DNA from: JBBIKU01 sp037445245
GTDB lineage: Bacteria > Chloroflexota > Anaerolineae > Anaerolineales > Anaerolineaceae
NCBI GenBank assembly: GCA_037445245.1
Contig: JBBIKU010000005.1
Coordinates: forward strand, 1 to 34,936
Direction of reading: 5' to 3'
Length of the DNA: 34,936 nucleotides
Numbering within the stretch: position 1 is the stretch's first letter; the number at the start of each line of letters is the position of its first letter. The notes below the pieces were generated by a model. That model ran no database searches. It was given only the letters and a program-made list of their open reading frames with translations, and was not told the DNA's origin. The position numbers and the translations under genes are program-made. Of this stretch, positions 25,794-34,489 are shown one piece after another.

Positions 25794-26548
25794 GCCACCG
25801 CGAGTGGATCGTCGGGCGCAACCCGGTCGCCGAGGCGCTGGCAGCGCGGCGGCGACATTATCACCGCCTGTGGGTGGCTGCCGGGGTGGAAGAAAAAGGA
25901 CACCTGGTTGAAGTCCTGCAACGGGCAGCCGATCTGGGGGTGAAGATCGAACAGCTACCCCGATCACAACTGGACAGACTCGGGCACAATCATCAGGGAG
26001 TCGCCCTGGAAGCAAGCGGCTACCCTTACGCCGATCTGGCGGATATATGGGGACGCGCCACCGCCTTGAACCAGGAGCTGTTTGTGCTGCTGCTGGACCT
26101 GATCCAGGATCCGCAAAACCTGGGCACGCTGCTGCGCACCGCCGAGGCGGTGGGCGTGCACGGGGTGGTGATCCCGCCGCGGCGGGCGGCGGGGATGACC
26201 CCGGCAGTGGTACAATCCTCCGCCGGCGCCAGCGAGCACCTGTTGATCGTACAAGTCAATCTCGCCCAGGCGATGGCGGCTTTCAAGCGAGCCGGGGCGT
26301 GGGTGGTCGGTCTCGAAAACACGCCCGACGCCCGTCCGGTCGAGGAAGTGAGACTGGATGGAGCGCTGGCGTTGGTGGTCGGCAGTGAAGGAGAAGGTCT
26401 GCGGGCGCTCAACCGCCGTTCGTGCGATCTGCTGCTGCGATTGCCGATGCAGGGCAGGGTCGCCTCGCTTAACGCCGCCGTTGCCGGCTCGGTGGTGCTA
26501 TACCTGGCGCAGTTTGCGCGCCAGGGAAAAACCACCCCGAGGCGGTGA
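25784..26548 (+). CDS. rlmB: TrmH/SpoU-family RNA 2'-O-methyltransferase (RlmB-like)
   Basis: 254 residues. An N-terminal substrate-binding domain (V-G-R-N-P-V-A-E-A-L) precedes a SPOUT knot domain with the three family motifs: D-P-Q-N-L-G-T-L-L-R-T-A-E, V-V-G-S-E-G-E-G-L and L-P-M-Q-G-R-V-A-S-L-N-A-A-V-A. RlmB methylates G2251 of 23S rRNA; close relatives modify other rRNA or tRNA sites, so the symbol is a best guess. Its overlap with cysS is a common arrangement (cysS-rlmB/yacO) and supports the call. The P450 remnant begins 57 bp after its stop. Confidence 0.92.
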   Translation: MGVSHREWIVGRNPVAEALAARRRHYHRLWVAAGVEEKGHLVEVLQRAADLGVKIEQLPRSQLDRLGHNHQGVALEASGYPYADLADIWGRATALNQELFVLLLDLIQDPQNLGTLLRTAEAVGVHGVVIPPRRAAGMTPAVVQSSAGASEHLLIVQVNLAQAMAAFKRAGAWVVGLENTPDARPVEEVRLDGALALVVGSEGEGLRALNRRSCDLLLRLPMQGRVASLNAAVAGSVVLYLAQFARQGKTTPRR

Positions 26549-26605
26549 TTCTCCGCCGGATCAGAAAGTTGCCAAACCAGACCGAACACAGCGGCAAAAA
26601 AGAAA

Positions 26606-27557
26606 GAAATCATCGATGTGGACAGCGAAATGATGCGCCTGGCACTGCAGATCGTCGGCAAGGCGCTCTTCAGCATTGATCTGAGCGACCAGGCTCATCG
26701 CCTGACGCAGGCGGTGCTGACTGCCCTGGAGCACATCGTCCACCGCCCTCGCAACCCGCTCTCACCGCCGGACTGGATGCACACCCGCCGCAATCGCAAG
26801 TTCCGCGAGGCGGTCAGTACGCTGGATGTCACGGTTTACGATCTGATCAGCCAGCGCCGCCGGCAGTCCGACCAGGGAAACGATCTGCTGGGGATGCTGA
26901 TGAAAGGCGGCGACCCAGATCGCAACGCGCCCATATCCGAAAAGCAGATTCGCGACGAGGTCATCACCATCCTGGTCGCCGGGCACGAAACGGTTGCCAG
27001 CGCCATAAGCTGGGCGTGGCACCTGCTGGCACACAACCCGCCCGCTTGGGAAGCGATGCGGCAGGAGGTAAACAAGGTGCTGGGCAATCGCCCGCCGACC
27101 GCCGCCGACCTGCCAAAACTCGACTATGCCGGCAGAGTGTTCTTCGAAGCCATGCGATTGTACCCCCCCCGCCTGGGTCATCACCCGCCGGGCAATCCAG
27201 GCGGACGAGATCAGTGGTTACCCGATCCCGCCCGCCTCGATGGTGATCATCAGCCCCTACACCATCCACTGTCATCCGGCGTTCTGGCAGCAGCCGGAAC
27301 GCTTCGGCCCGCAGCGCTTTGCCGCTGCGGGTGAAGAAAGCCGTCCGCGTTACGCCTACATCCCTTTTGGTGGCGGTCCGCGACTGTGTATCGGCAGTTA
27401 TTTCGCCGAAGTGGAAGCCAAACTGGTGCTGGCAATGGTCACCCAGCGCTTCCGTCTCACGCCAGCCAGCCGGCAGCCGGTCGAAGCCGAATCGCTGGTT
27501 ACCCTGCGTCCACGTCACGGGTTGCCAATGCGGGCGCAGCCGTTGAAGGCGAATTGA
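26606..27557 (+). pseudogene. Cytochrome P450 remnant: 5' third missing and one frameshift
   Basis: Recognisable from E-I-I-D-V-D-S-E-M-M at 26606. The I-helix A-G-H-E-T (oxygen activation), the K-helix E-A-M-R and the heme-ligand loop F-G-G-G-P-R-L-C-I-G are all intact, and spacing fits bacterial CYP102/CYP110-like enzymes. Roughly 140-150 N-terminal residues are absent, because the reading runs straight into the rlmB end. At 27163-27170 a run of eight C shifts the frame after L-Y-P-P; the product resumes in the +1-numbered frame (A-W-V-I-T-R-R) to the stop at 27557. The missing start rules out function even if the poly-C shift is a read error. Confidence 0.85.
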
Positions 27558-28025
27558 TTATCCTTCGGGGGGAATTTCGACCGAGTCGATCACCCAGCGG
27601 TTGTCTTCCATCACCAAGGTGAAGACGCGCAAGGTGTCGTTGCCACCAACGCGCATCGCCACCGACACCATCGCAGCCGGGGGGTCAGGGTTAATCGCGG
27701 CTGAGGTCACATGGAAGCCTTCCAGCCCACCGTGAAGCTGCACCAACTCCCGCGTCCCGCCCGGCGGCATATCTGCCAGCCGTGCCCGGCTGAGGTAGAT
27801 TGCCATCCAGGTGGGATCAATCTCGTAGGCGCTCAAGAATTCCTGCACCACCGCTTCGGGCGTGGAGGGGTAATCCTCCGCCAGGGCGGTTTCGGCAGGC
27901 GGATCAGCCGTCACTGCTTCGGGCAACAAAGCTGATAATTCGACCGGCAAAGAGCAAGCCAGGGTTAGAGTTGTCAAAACCACTAAGATCTTTATCGTCG
28001 TTTTTTTCTGCATAGCCGTACTCAT
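27558..28025 (-). CDS. Small lipoprotein of unknown function
   Basis: 155 residues. A signal peptide ends in a lipobox (T-L-A-C-S), so the mature protein is probably lipid-anchored outside. The rest (~60-155) has an alpha+beta pattern, with V-V-Q-E-F-L-S-A-Y and an R-W-V-I-D-S-V-E ending, reminiscent of NTF2-like lipoprotein domains, but I cannot assign a family. The ATG at 28025 has gacgag upstream. The stop abuts the P450 remnant stop with no base between. It is the last gene of the minus-strand cluster, 44 bp after the large membrane protein. Confidence 0.75.
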   Translation of the reverse strand: MSTAMQKKTTIKILVVLTTLTLACSLPVELSALLPEAVTADPPAETALAEDYPSTPEAVVQEFLSAYEIDPTWMAIYLSRARLADMPPGGTRELVQLHGGLEGFHVTSAAINPDPPAAMVSVAMRVGGNDTLRVFTLVMEDNRWVIDSVEIPPEG

Positions 28026-28043
28026 TTCTCGTCTTCAAACGGT

Positions 28044-28080
28044 TCACACCCCGCAGGGGCGTTACACCCCTACCGGGTGC
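28044..28080. repeat. GC-rich intergenic hairpins
   Basis: Short inverted repeats are packed here: CCCC-GCA-GGGG (28049-28059) and CACCC-CTACC-GGGTG (28065-28079). They overlap the stop codon of the upstream membrane-protein gene. No T-run follows on either strand, so a classical terminator is doubtful; a small dispersed repeat or an mRNA-stability element is possible. Confidence 0.4.
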
Positions 28081-30136
28081 TACAGGCGCGCAAATCTAAC
28101 AGCCGGCGGAAGGTCTCCTGGGTCAGGTTTTCGGGGTTGGGCATGCGATATTCCTGAATCAACTCAACACATGGCTGCTCAAACCGCAAGCGCTGTGTGG
28201 GGGTCAGTCGCTGCCAGTAATCGAAGTCGAGATAGGCATGGGTGAAACCGGCGGCGCGCAGCGCTGCCGGCGAAGGGTCATCGCGCAGCGCCTCCCACTC
28301 GGGTTTTTGCACATACCAGGTCAGGTTTGAATCAGTCGGGCGACCGAACACGGTCGGCGCTCGCGATGGCTCAGGGTCGAAGATCAGGGCATCCTGATCC
28401 AGTCGGTTCCAGTAAGCTTTGGTCATACGGGCGTCCAAGAGGTCGATGAAAGTCGAGAAATTGGGCACGCTGCGCGGCACCGAAAGGAGCTGAATCCCGA
28501 ACAACACAAAACCACCCAACATAGAGACGAACAACACGCTCGCCGAGAGCAACTTGAGTGTGTCCGAGCGATGCTTGACCCACAACCACAGCGTGGCGAC
28601 GGCAAAATTCCCAGCCGGCAACCCCAGCAGCATCGACTGAACCCGGTTGAGGGCGGTCGGACCGGCGCTGCCGGTGTAATCCAGCACAAAGGTCAAAATT
28701 GCCAGCAGCGGCATCACGAACAAAGCGGCTTCATACCAGCGCCGAGCACGCCAGGCGCGATAGCCCCAGTACAACGCCAGGGGTAAAAAGAGGATGATCG
28801 GACCGGTTTCGAACGCCGCCACCATCAACTGGTAGAAGTTGAAGAGCGAAAGATACCCCAGGTGACTGGAAAGCACTGCCGGAGGCCAGTAGAGTGAGAA
28901 GCTGAAGGTGAAATAGCCGCCGCTCTCTCCGGCGCCTCCCATCAGGCGATCGACAAAGCCGGAGGCAATCCCGCTCAACACCCCGCCCTGGACGGCGGCG
29001 ATCAACCCCGCCGGGATCAGCACCGCCAGCCAGCGCCACATGGACTGCGGCAGGCGTATAGATCTCTGGCGCAGGGCAATCAGTGCAGCGACAACCGCCA
29101 CCCCGACCCCCAGCCGCACAAACGCCGGCTCGGAGATCTGGGCGAAGGTCGCCAACAACACGGTGACGATCGCCCAGCTCCAGGCGTTGCGCCAGCGGTT
29201 GTGCGTCAATAAAAGGACACCACCGATCACCCCCGCCAGTGCGCCGGCGCCGGAATGAAAGGTCCAGATGCTGGGAGGCAGAATCCCGTTGGCGAAAGCA
29301 AACGGAAAATCCCAGGTTGCGCCCGATTCGACCGCCCAGGCGTTGGTGAGCGCAGCAAAGAAAGGCGGATCACCAGTGAGGGCAATCACCTGACGAGGAA
29401 CGCTGCCAAGTCCGCTGCCGATCAACTCGATCTCCGGAGCAATGCGTTTGAGAAGCGAGACCGGCAAAAGCAGCAGCAGCCAGCGCGTGCCAGTGGCGAA
29501 CACGCCCACCAGCGCGCTGAGCCAGGCGGCAATCGCGCTGCGGGTGACCCGCCGCACCCACAACGCCCCCAAAAAGATAGCGAGCGCAAAACTCAGTCCG
29601 CGCACCGCGTCCAGCGCATTCCAGGGGTACAAGCCGCCGATGCGCATTACCTGCGCAGCAAATAAAAGCGTGGTGTAATGATAATCAAAGACGACGTTTG
29701 GATCGAGCGCAAAGCGGGGCGGGATGTCGCCGGCGGCAATCAGCGAGGTGATCGGCAGGTTCTGGTAGTCATCCAGAATCGCCAGCCCCAACCCCAACTG
29801 GGTGAGAACCACCGCCAGCAGCAACAAGCCGAGCCACTGCACAGGAAAAACGGGAATCTTGATTAGGTTCAGCAGCCGACCTGCTTTCCACGGGCTGGAT
29901 GCCAGCAAGCCGGCAACAAAAACCGTCCCCGCCGACAGCCACGAGGCAGTTGGGAGTTCAAGAACCTGACCGAGCAGATTTGCCAGCCAGAGCTGGGCTG
30001 TCAAACCCACCCCCAAACCCACCAGTGTCTGTTCCCGCCGCGCCAGGGTGAAAGCTCTTTGCGCCAGCCAGAAACCACCCAGGCTCCACAGCGCCGCCCA
30101 GCCTAGCACGCCAAACAAAACGGATAGATTACTCAT
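28070..30136 (-). CDS. Large multi-pass membrane protein, GT-C-like, of unknown function
   Basis: 688 residues with roughly twelve to fourteen spans and a C-terminal soluble domain (~570-688). An L-D-D-Y-Q-N-L-P segment after the third or fourth span, followed by V-F-D-Y-H-Y-T-T-L-L, resembles the acidic first-loop motif of GT-C glycosyltransferases, which take sugars from polyprenyl phosphates. I see no exact family signature. It lies 18 bp after another large membrane protein in the same operon, downstream of two GT4 genes, which fits a role in surface polysaccharide or glycoprotein assembly (inference). Confidence 0.85.
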   Translation of the reverse strand: MSNLSVLFGVLGWAALWSLGGFWLAQRAFTLARREQTLVGLGVGLTAQLWLANLLGQVLELPTASWLSAGTVFVAGLLASSPWKAGRLLNLIKIPVFPVQWLGLLLLAVVLTQLGLGLAILDDYQNLPITSLIAAGDIPPRFALDPNVVFDYHYTTLLFAAQVMRIGGLYPWNALDAVRGLSFALAIFLGALWVRRVTRSAIAAWLSALVGVFATGTRWLLLLLPVSLLKRIAPEIELIGSGLGSVPRQVIALTGDPPFFAALTNAWAVESGATWDFPFAFANGILPPSIWTFHSGAGALAGVIGGVLLLTHNRWRNAWSWAIVTVLLATFAQISEPAFVRLGVGVAVVAALIALRQRSIRLPQSMWRWLAVLIPAGLIAAVQGGVLSGIASGFVDRLMGGAGESGGYFTFSFSLYWPPAVLSSHLGYLSLFNFYQLMVAAFETGPIILFLPLALYWGYRAWRARRWYEAALFVMPLLAILTFVLDYTGSAGPTALNRVQSMLLGLPAGNFAVATLWLWVKHRSDTLKLLSASVLFVSMLGGFVLFGIQLLSVPRSVPNFSTFIDLLDARMTKAYWNRLDQDALIFDPEPSRAPTVFGRPTDSNLTWYVQKPEWEALRDDPSPAALRAAGFTHAYLDFDYWQRLTPTQRLRFEQPCVELIQEYRMPNPENLTQETFRRLLDLRACSTR

Positions 30137-30154
30137 GCTGCGCTCCAGCCCGCC

Positions 30155-32167
30155 TCAATACGGCGGGCACTCCACACCCGCATCGGGCTCCTCTTTGTCC
30201 TTTGGCAGTAGGATTTGAAATCCCAACACCTGGTTGGTCTCCACCGGTTCATAATAGCACAACACCGGAATGGATACCCACTGCACCCATGAATCGTTTT
30301 CAAGCCCAAAGTAATAATCGGCGCCGCGGAAATTGACCCACAGCGGCTCGCTGATGATGACCGAGAAGCGATGCGCCGCCAGATCACGGAAGAAGGGATC
30401 AAAATAGTCCGCGTCCGCAGCCATGGCGTAATCCATCAACACCTTTTTCTCGTATTCCGCCACCAGCGGCACATCCTGCACATAGCCGAAGCTCAACAAC
30501 TGGCGCTGGTCGATGAACAACACCTCGCCCTCGGTTTTATTTTCAGCCACGTAGCGATTGATCGTATCAAGCCCCGCCGAAACCTTCTGCGACGGCGGCA
30601 GCCTGAGCGAATCCGCCTGGTAGATTCCGTGAGACGCCGGGATGATGACTGCCGCCAGCACCAGCGCGCCGACCATCAGGCGGTTCGCCGGCAGGCGCAG
30701 GACGACCTCCCTGCCGCCGGATTCCCAGGCGAAACCGGCAACGATCACCAGCGAGATCAGGAACATATCCAGGTTGTGCAGGTTGCTGCCGCCGCCGATC
30801 TTGACGCTGACCACCAAGCCGACCGCCAGAAACGCCAGCAGGCAGCCTGCCAGGGTCGGTTTTTGCCAGCGATCCAAACGCCAGCGGCGGGTGATCATCA
30901 CGTAAGCCATCAACGCCATCAAGGGAGCGGAGGCAATCAATAGCCCGAGAATGATTCCGGGCGGATAGGTCGGGTTGGGCAGCAGCCGCTCCCACAGCAA
31001 CGGCTGGCGGGTCACTGTGCCGGTAATGCCCTCGATGCTCACCAGCGGCGCGCCCGGCTGCCTGCCCTGGGCTGCGGCTTGCAACCGCTGGATCAGCTCG
31101 GGGATGACCGCGCCGCCCAAGCCGCCGGCGATGGCAAGCGCCAGTGGGCGCACCCAGCGCTTCAGGCGGTGTGTCTGCGCCTGCCAGAAGTTCGCATCCA
31201 GCAGGGTGATCGAGAACGCCCACATCGCCGGCGCCGCCAACCAGGTGTAGCGACTGAAGCGGGCATAATACCCTGCCAGGAACACCAGACCCAGCGCCCA
31301 GCCGAGCCGCGCCCGCCGCGCCGCCACCACCAGTATCGCCGCCAGAATCAGGGGGGTGTAGATCGGGCCCTGATCCAAAAAGATGAACGTCCACAGCCCC
31401 AGAACCAGCCAGGTCGCCGGTCGGCCTGCCTCACAACGAAAAACGAACAAGCCCAGCAGGATGTAAGGCAGGCTGAAGACCAGCACGTCCCAAAAGCGCA
31501 TGAACTGGATCGAAGGGCGGGCGAAGAGGAACGGCAGCCCCCACAGGCTCTGGCGCGCCTGGGCTGTCAACGAACGCAGAGGAAGATCGGCAGGGTAGAT
31601 GAAAAAGCGCCTGCCGTACAGGATCGAATAGTCCCACAGGCGGTTGCCTTCCGACCAGCCCAGCGAAAAGGGGTACGAGACCACGTTGCGCAGACCGCTG
31701 CCGATGGAGAAAACCGCCCCGAAGATGACCAGGCAGGCAACCAGCGTCTGCCATTCGACGAACTGATCTTCGCTGCCGCTCGCCAGCCAGGCAGCCACGG
31801 CGACCGGAAAGAAATACGCCAGGGTGCGAATATAGCTGCCTTCGAACACCTCGCTCCACTTGGTGAAGACGAAAATGACGCTCGGCAGGGCGATCACCAC
31901 CAGCGCCGGCAGCCAGCGCCACCCCCCGACCCGGGCGCGCAAACGCTGGAGCGGGGCGAACACGCCCGGCTTCCAGATTGCCAGCGCCAGTACCACCAGC
32001 GAGAACAAGACGAAGGTAGCGGCGACCAGCAGCGAGCGCGGCATGCGCTCGCCGGCGACCATCACCGGCGCAAAACGGGCGTTCAAATCCTGAACGACGC
32101 CAACGAACAGGCGCGCCAGCGCCAGGCTGGCAATCAAACGGGCTATAAGACCTGAGGACAAACGCAT
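30155..32167 (-). CDS. Large multi-pass membrane protein of unknown function (polysaccharide cluster)
   Basis: 670 residues from ATG 32167, chosen because it overlaps the TGA of the upstream GT4 gene by one base (TGATG), a typical coupled start; an in-frame start at 32218 would run back into that gene. About twelve spans are followed by a C-terminal soluble part (~540-670) with Y-F-D-P-F-F-R-D-L. An S-L-G-W-S-E-G-N-R-L-W-D-Y segment in the first large loop may be the acidic site of a GT-C-like fold, but no family is certain. It differs clearly from the following 688-residue protein. Confidence 0.85.
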   Translation of the reverse strand: MRLSSGLIARLIASLALARLFVGVVQDLNARFAPVMVAGERMPRSLLVAATFVLFSLVVLALAIWKPGVFAPLQRLRARVGGWRWLPALVVIALPSVIFVFTKWSEVFEGSYIRTLAYFFPVAVAAWLASGSEDQFVEWQTLVACLVIFGAVFSIGSGLRNVVSYPFSLGWSEGNRLWDYSILYGRRFFIYPADLPLRSLTAQARQSLWGLPFLFARPSIQFMRFWDVLVFSLPYILLGLFVFRCEAGRPATWLVLGLWTFIFLDQGPIYTPLILAAILVVAARRARLGWALGLVFLAGYYARFSRYTWLAAPAMWAFSITLLDANFWQAQTHRLKRWVRPLALAIAGGLGGAVIPELIQRLQAAAQGRQPGAPLVSIEGITGTVTRQPLLWERLLPNPTYPPGIILGLLIASAPLMALMAYVMITRRWRLDRWQKPTLAGCLLAFLAVGLVVSVKIGGGSNLHNLDMFLISLVIVAGFAWESGGREVVLRLPANRLMVGALVLAAVIIPASHGIYQADSLRLPPSQKVSAGLDTINRYVAENKTEGEVLFIDQRQLLSFGYVQDVPLVAEYEKKVLMDYAMAADADYFDPFFRDLAAHRFSVIISEPLWVNFRGADYYFGLENDSWVQWVSIPVLCYYEPVETNQVLGFQILLPKDKEEPDAGVECPPY

Positions 32168-33339
32168 CAACGCTGCTCCAATTCCTGACCGCACAATAGT
32201 GTAGCATACTTCTGGCACATGGCGTCCAGGCTGAAGAGACGCAGGGCGCGTCGGCGTCCGGCTTCGCCCATGCGCTTTCGTTCGTTCTTGTTTTTGAGCA
32301 AAGCCACCATCGCCTTTGCTAGCGCCGTCACATCCTGCGGCGGTGCCAGAACGCCGGTTTCACCATCGACGACGATCTCACCCACGCCGCCGACATCGAA
32401 GGCGACAGCAGCCATGCCGCACACCTGCGCTTCCATCAGGGCGTTCGGAAGTCCCTCCGATCGTGAAGGAAGGACGAACAGGTCGGCAGCCGCCAGCAAC
32501 TGCGGCACGTCGCTGCGGTTGCCCAGAAAATGCACCCGCCCGGCGATTCCCAGCTTCTGCGCCTGTTCCTGCAGCGCCAGGCGAGTCCCGCCGTCCCCGG
32601 CGAGCGCCAGGTGAACTTCCGGCACGGCAGCCAGCACCTCCGGCATGGCGGTGAGCAGCAGGTCGTGACCCTTTTCGGGCGCCAGCCTGCCCACCGAAAG
32701 CACCAGCGGCGAGCGTCGGGAAACACCCAGCTCCGCCCGCAGGGTGGAATCCCTCACGCCGCTCGCCGGCGGCGCAGCGACCCCGTTGGGGATGACCGTG
32801 ATTCGATTCGGGTGCACGCCTTCAGCCACCGCTTCCCGCCGCACGCCTTCCGAAACGGCGACCAGCCGCGTCGCCATGCCGCTGTTGATCATCCAGGCGT
32901 GCAGGCGTTCCTGCCAGCGCCGGAATCCGTGGATTTTGCCGCGGTGCGAAGCAAAACGCAGCGGCGCGCCCGCCAGCCACGCCAGCGGGACGCCCAGAAG
33001 GTTGCTGTGATGGGTGAAGGTCAGCACGGCGCGGCAGCGGCTGCGGCGCATCAGCCGCCAAAGCCGCCACAGACCGCCCGGCAGGCGCAGCAAGCCTTGC
33101 AGCCCGCCGCCCGCCTGCCAGCCGCGCAGGTCATGAATGGGGAACGGCACCCCCTGCTGCCAGCATTGATGCAGCCCGTCCTTGTCGTAAAAGAATGCCG
33201 CCGTCACCGGGTAGCCGTGATGGTGAAGCCAGCCCGCCAGATTTAACAGCACCCCCTGGGCGCCGCCGGTGGTCATCTGCGAGCCGAGCAGCAAGAGCGG
33301 TTCTTTTTGGCTCACCGCAGTCAGCGATTTTCTCGTCAT
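32167..33339 (-). CDS. GT4 family glycosyltransferase
   Basis: 390 residues, GT-B fold. The C-terminal donor-binding half has S-V-G-R-L-A-P-E-K-G-H-D and the E-x7-E motif (S-E-G-L-P-N-A-L-M-E-A-Q). The N-terminal M-T-T-G-G-A-Q-G-V loop is the acceptor side. GT4 enzymes move sugars from nucleotide donors onto growing glycans; the sugar is not readable. Only 6 bp separate it from the GT4 gene upstream, and its stop overlaps the next start. It is GC-rich throughout, like the rest of the chromosome and unlike its upstream neighbour. Confidence 0.92.
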   Translation of the reverse strand: MTRKSLTAVSQKEPLLLLGSQMTTGGAQGVLLNLAGWLHHHGYPVTAAFFYDKDGLHQCWQQGVPFPIHDLRGWQAGGGLQGLLRLPGGLWRLWRLMRRSRCRAVLTFTHHSNLLGVPLAWLAGAPLRFASHRGKIHGFRRWQERLHAWMINSGMATRLVAVSEGVRREAVAEGVHPNRITVIPNGVAAPPASGVRDSTLRAELGVSRRSPLVLSVGRLAPEKGHDLLLTAMPEVLAAVPEVHLALAGDGGTRLALQEQAQKLGIAGRVHFLGNRSDVPQLLAAADLFVLPSRSEGLPNALMEAQVCGMAAVAFDVGGVGEIVVDGETGVLAPPQDVTALAKAMVALLKNKNERKRMGEAGRRRALRLFSLDAMCQKYATLLCGQELEQR

Positions 33340-33345
33340 GGGCGC

Positions 33346-34470
33346 TTACTCCAAACCCATCACTTCGAGGTACTTTTGCACCACGGTTTCGGTCTTGAAT
33401 TGATCGAGCCAGGCAGGCTCAACGCGGATTTTTCGTTTGCCGGTGAGCACATCGACGATCGCCTTGGCAAGGGCATCCACGTCATTGGGTGGCACCAACA
33501 CCCCGTACTTGCCGTTCGCAAGGATCTCCGCCGGTCCGCTGGGGCAGTCGGTGCTGATGACCGGACAACCGCAAGCCATGGCTTCGATCAACACATTTGG
33601 TAATCCTTCCCAAAGTGATGAAAGCACAAATATTCTTGCCTTACGCATATAGGAATAAGTATTATCAACAAAGCCCGGCAGCGAGACCCGCTCTTGAATC
33701 CCCAGGTGGTGTGCCAGCGACTCCAGCATCGAACGCTGCTCGCCCTCGCCAAGGATCACCAGGCGGGCGTCGATATGAGTGAGTACACGCTGGAAAGCAT
33801 GTAAGAGAAGGAAGAAATTTTTTTGTTCAACCAACCTGCCAACGCCCAGCACCACCGGTGGTTCACCGGCCGCGAACCAGGGATGGGTAACTGGTTTCTG
33901 CATTTTAGGTGCTAGATCAGCCGATATTGCCGGGTTGTAGATGGTAGTGATGCGATGGAATGGAATGCCGGTGTATTGGGAGAGATCCGTCGCAACGCCC
34001 TGCGAAATTGCAATAATACCATCTGCGCGTGAATAACAAAATTTGAACAGCGGTTTTTCAATTATTTTCTTTAAGCGAGAGCGTATGTTAATTGAAGGTG
34101 GACTTGCTTCTCTCAAATACAACTTTGCGCCTGTCTTCACAAACATATTTGCCAGAACAGCGATGATATTCGCCAAGTTTAACGTGCTGAGCATCACAGA
34201 TGGTTGTTGATGCTGTAAATATCTCATCAAACCCGGTAAGCTGCGGTATTCATCCTTTGCTCTTAAGTCTATCAGCTTAACCTGTGATGATAATTGGGAA
34301 ATCAGTTCACCTTTGGCTTGCACCAACACCAAATCAACAGTATAGCCGTGTGCGGCAAAGCCGTTGGCGAGGTGAAACAGCATTTTTTCTGCCCCGCCGC
34401 CGCCTAAGGTGGGAAGAAATAACGCAATTCTATTCTCAGTATGATGTAGTTTTGAAACCAATTTAATCAA
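33346..34470 (-). CDS. GT4 family glycosyltransferase with internal composition break
   Basis: 374 residues, GT-B fold: L-P-T-L-G-G-G-G-A-E-K-M at the N-terminus, G-V-G-R-L-V-E-Q-K-N and the E-x7-E motif (W-E-G-L-P-N-V-L-I-E-A-M) in the donor half. The start is taken at TTG 34470, 19 bp after the FkbM gene; no ATG or good ribosome-binding site is nearby, so the exact start is unsure. The 3' third (33346-~33580) is GC-rich, whereas the 5' half (~33900-34470) is AT-rich, a change within a single intact gene. Confidence 0.88.
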   Translation of the reverse strand: MIKLVSKLHHTENRIALFLPTLGGGGAEKMLFHLANGFAAHGYTVDLVLVQAKGELISQLSSQVKLIDLRAKDEYRSLPGLMRYLQHQQPSVMLSTLNLANIIAVLANMFVKTGAKLYLREASPPSINIRSRLKKIIEKPLFKFCYSRADGIIAISQGVATDLSQYTGIPFHRITTIYNPAISADLAPKMQKPVTHPWFAAGEPPVVLGVGRLVEQKNFFLLLHAFQRVLTHIDARLVILGEGEQRSMLESLAHHLGIQERVSLPGFVDNTYSYMRKARIFVLSSLWEGLPNVLIEAMACGCPVISTDCPSGPAEILANGKYGVLVPPNDVDALAKAIVDVLTGKRKIRVEPAWLDQFKTETVVQKYLEVMGLE

Positions 34471-34489
34471 AACCGATTTTGATACACGC

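Noticed and set aside
27163..27170. The C run in the P450 gene as a programmed frameshift
   Set aside because: The gene already lacks its 5' third, and no stimulatory hairpin or slippery heptamer context with a ribosome-binding site was seen.
31079..32155. A 358-codon open frame on the plus strand opposite the large membrane protein
   Set aside because: The predicted protein is dominated by Gln, Arg, Pro and His, as expected from antisense of a GC-rich gene, and has no domain. The minus-strand gene has clear membrane spans and a coupled start.
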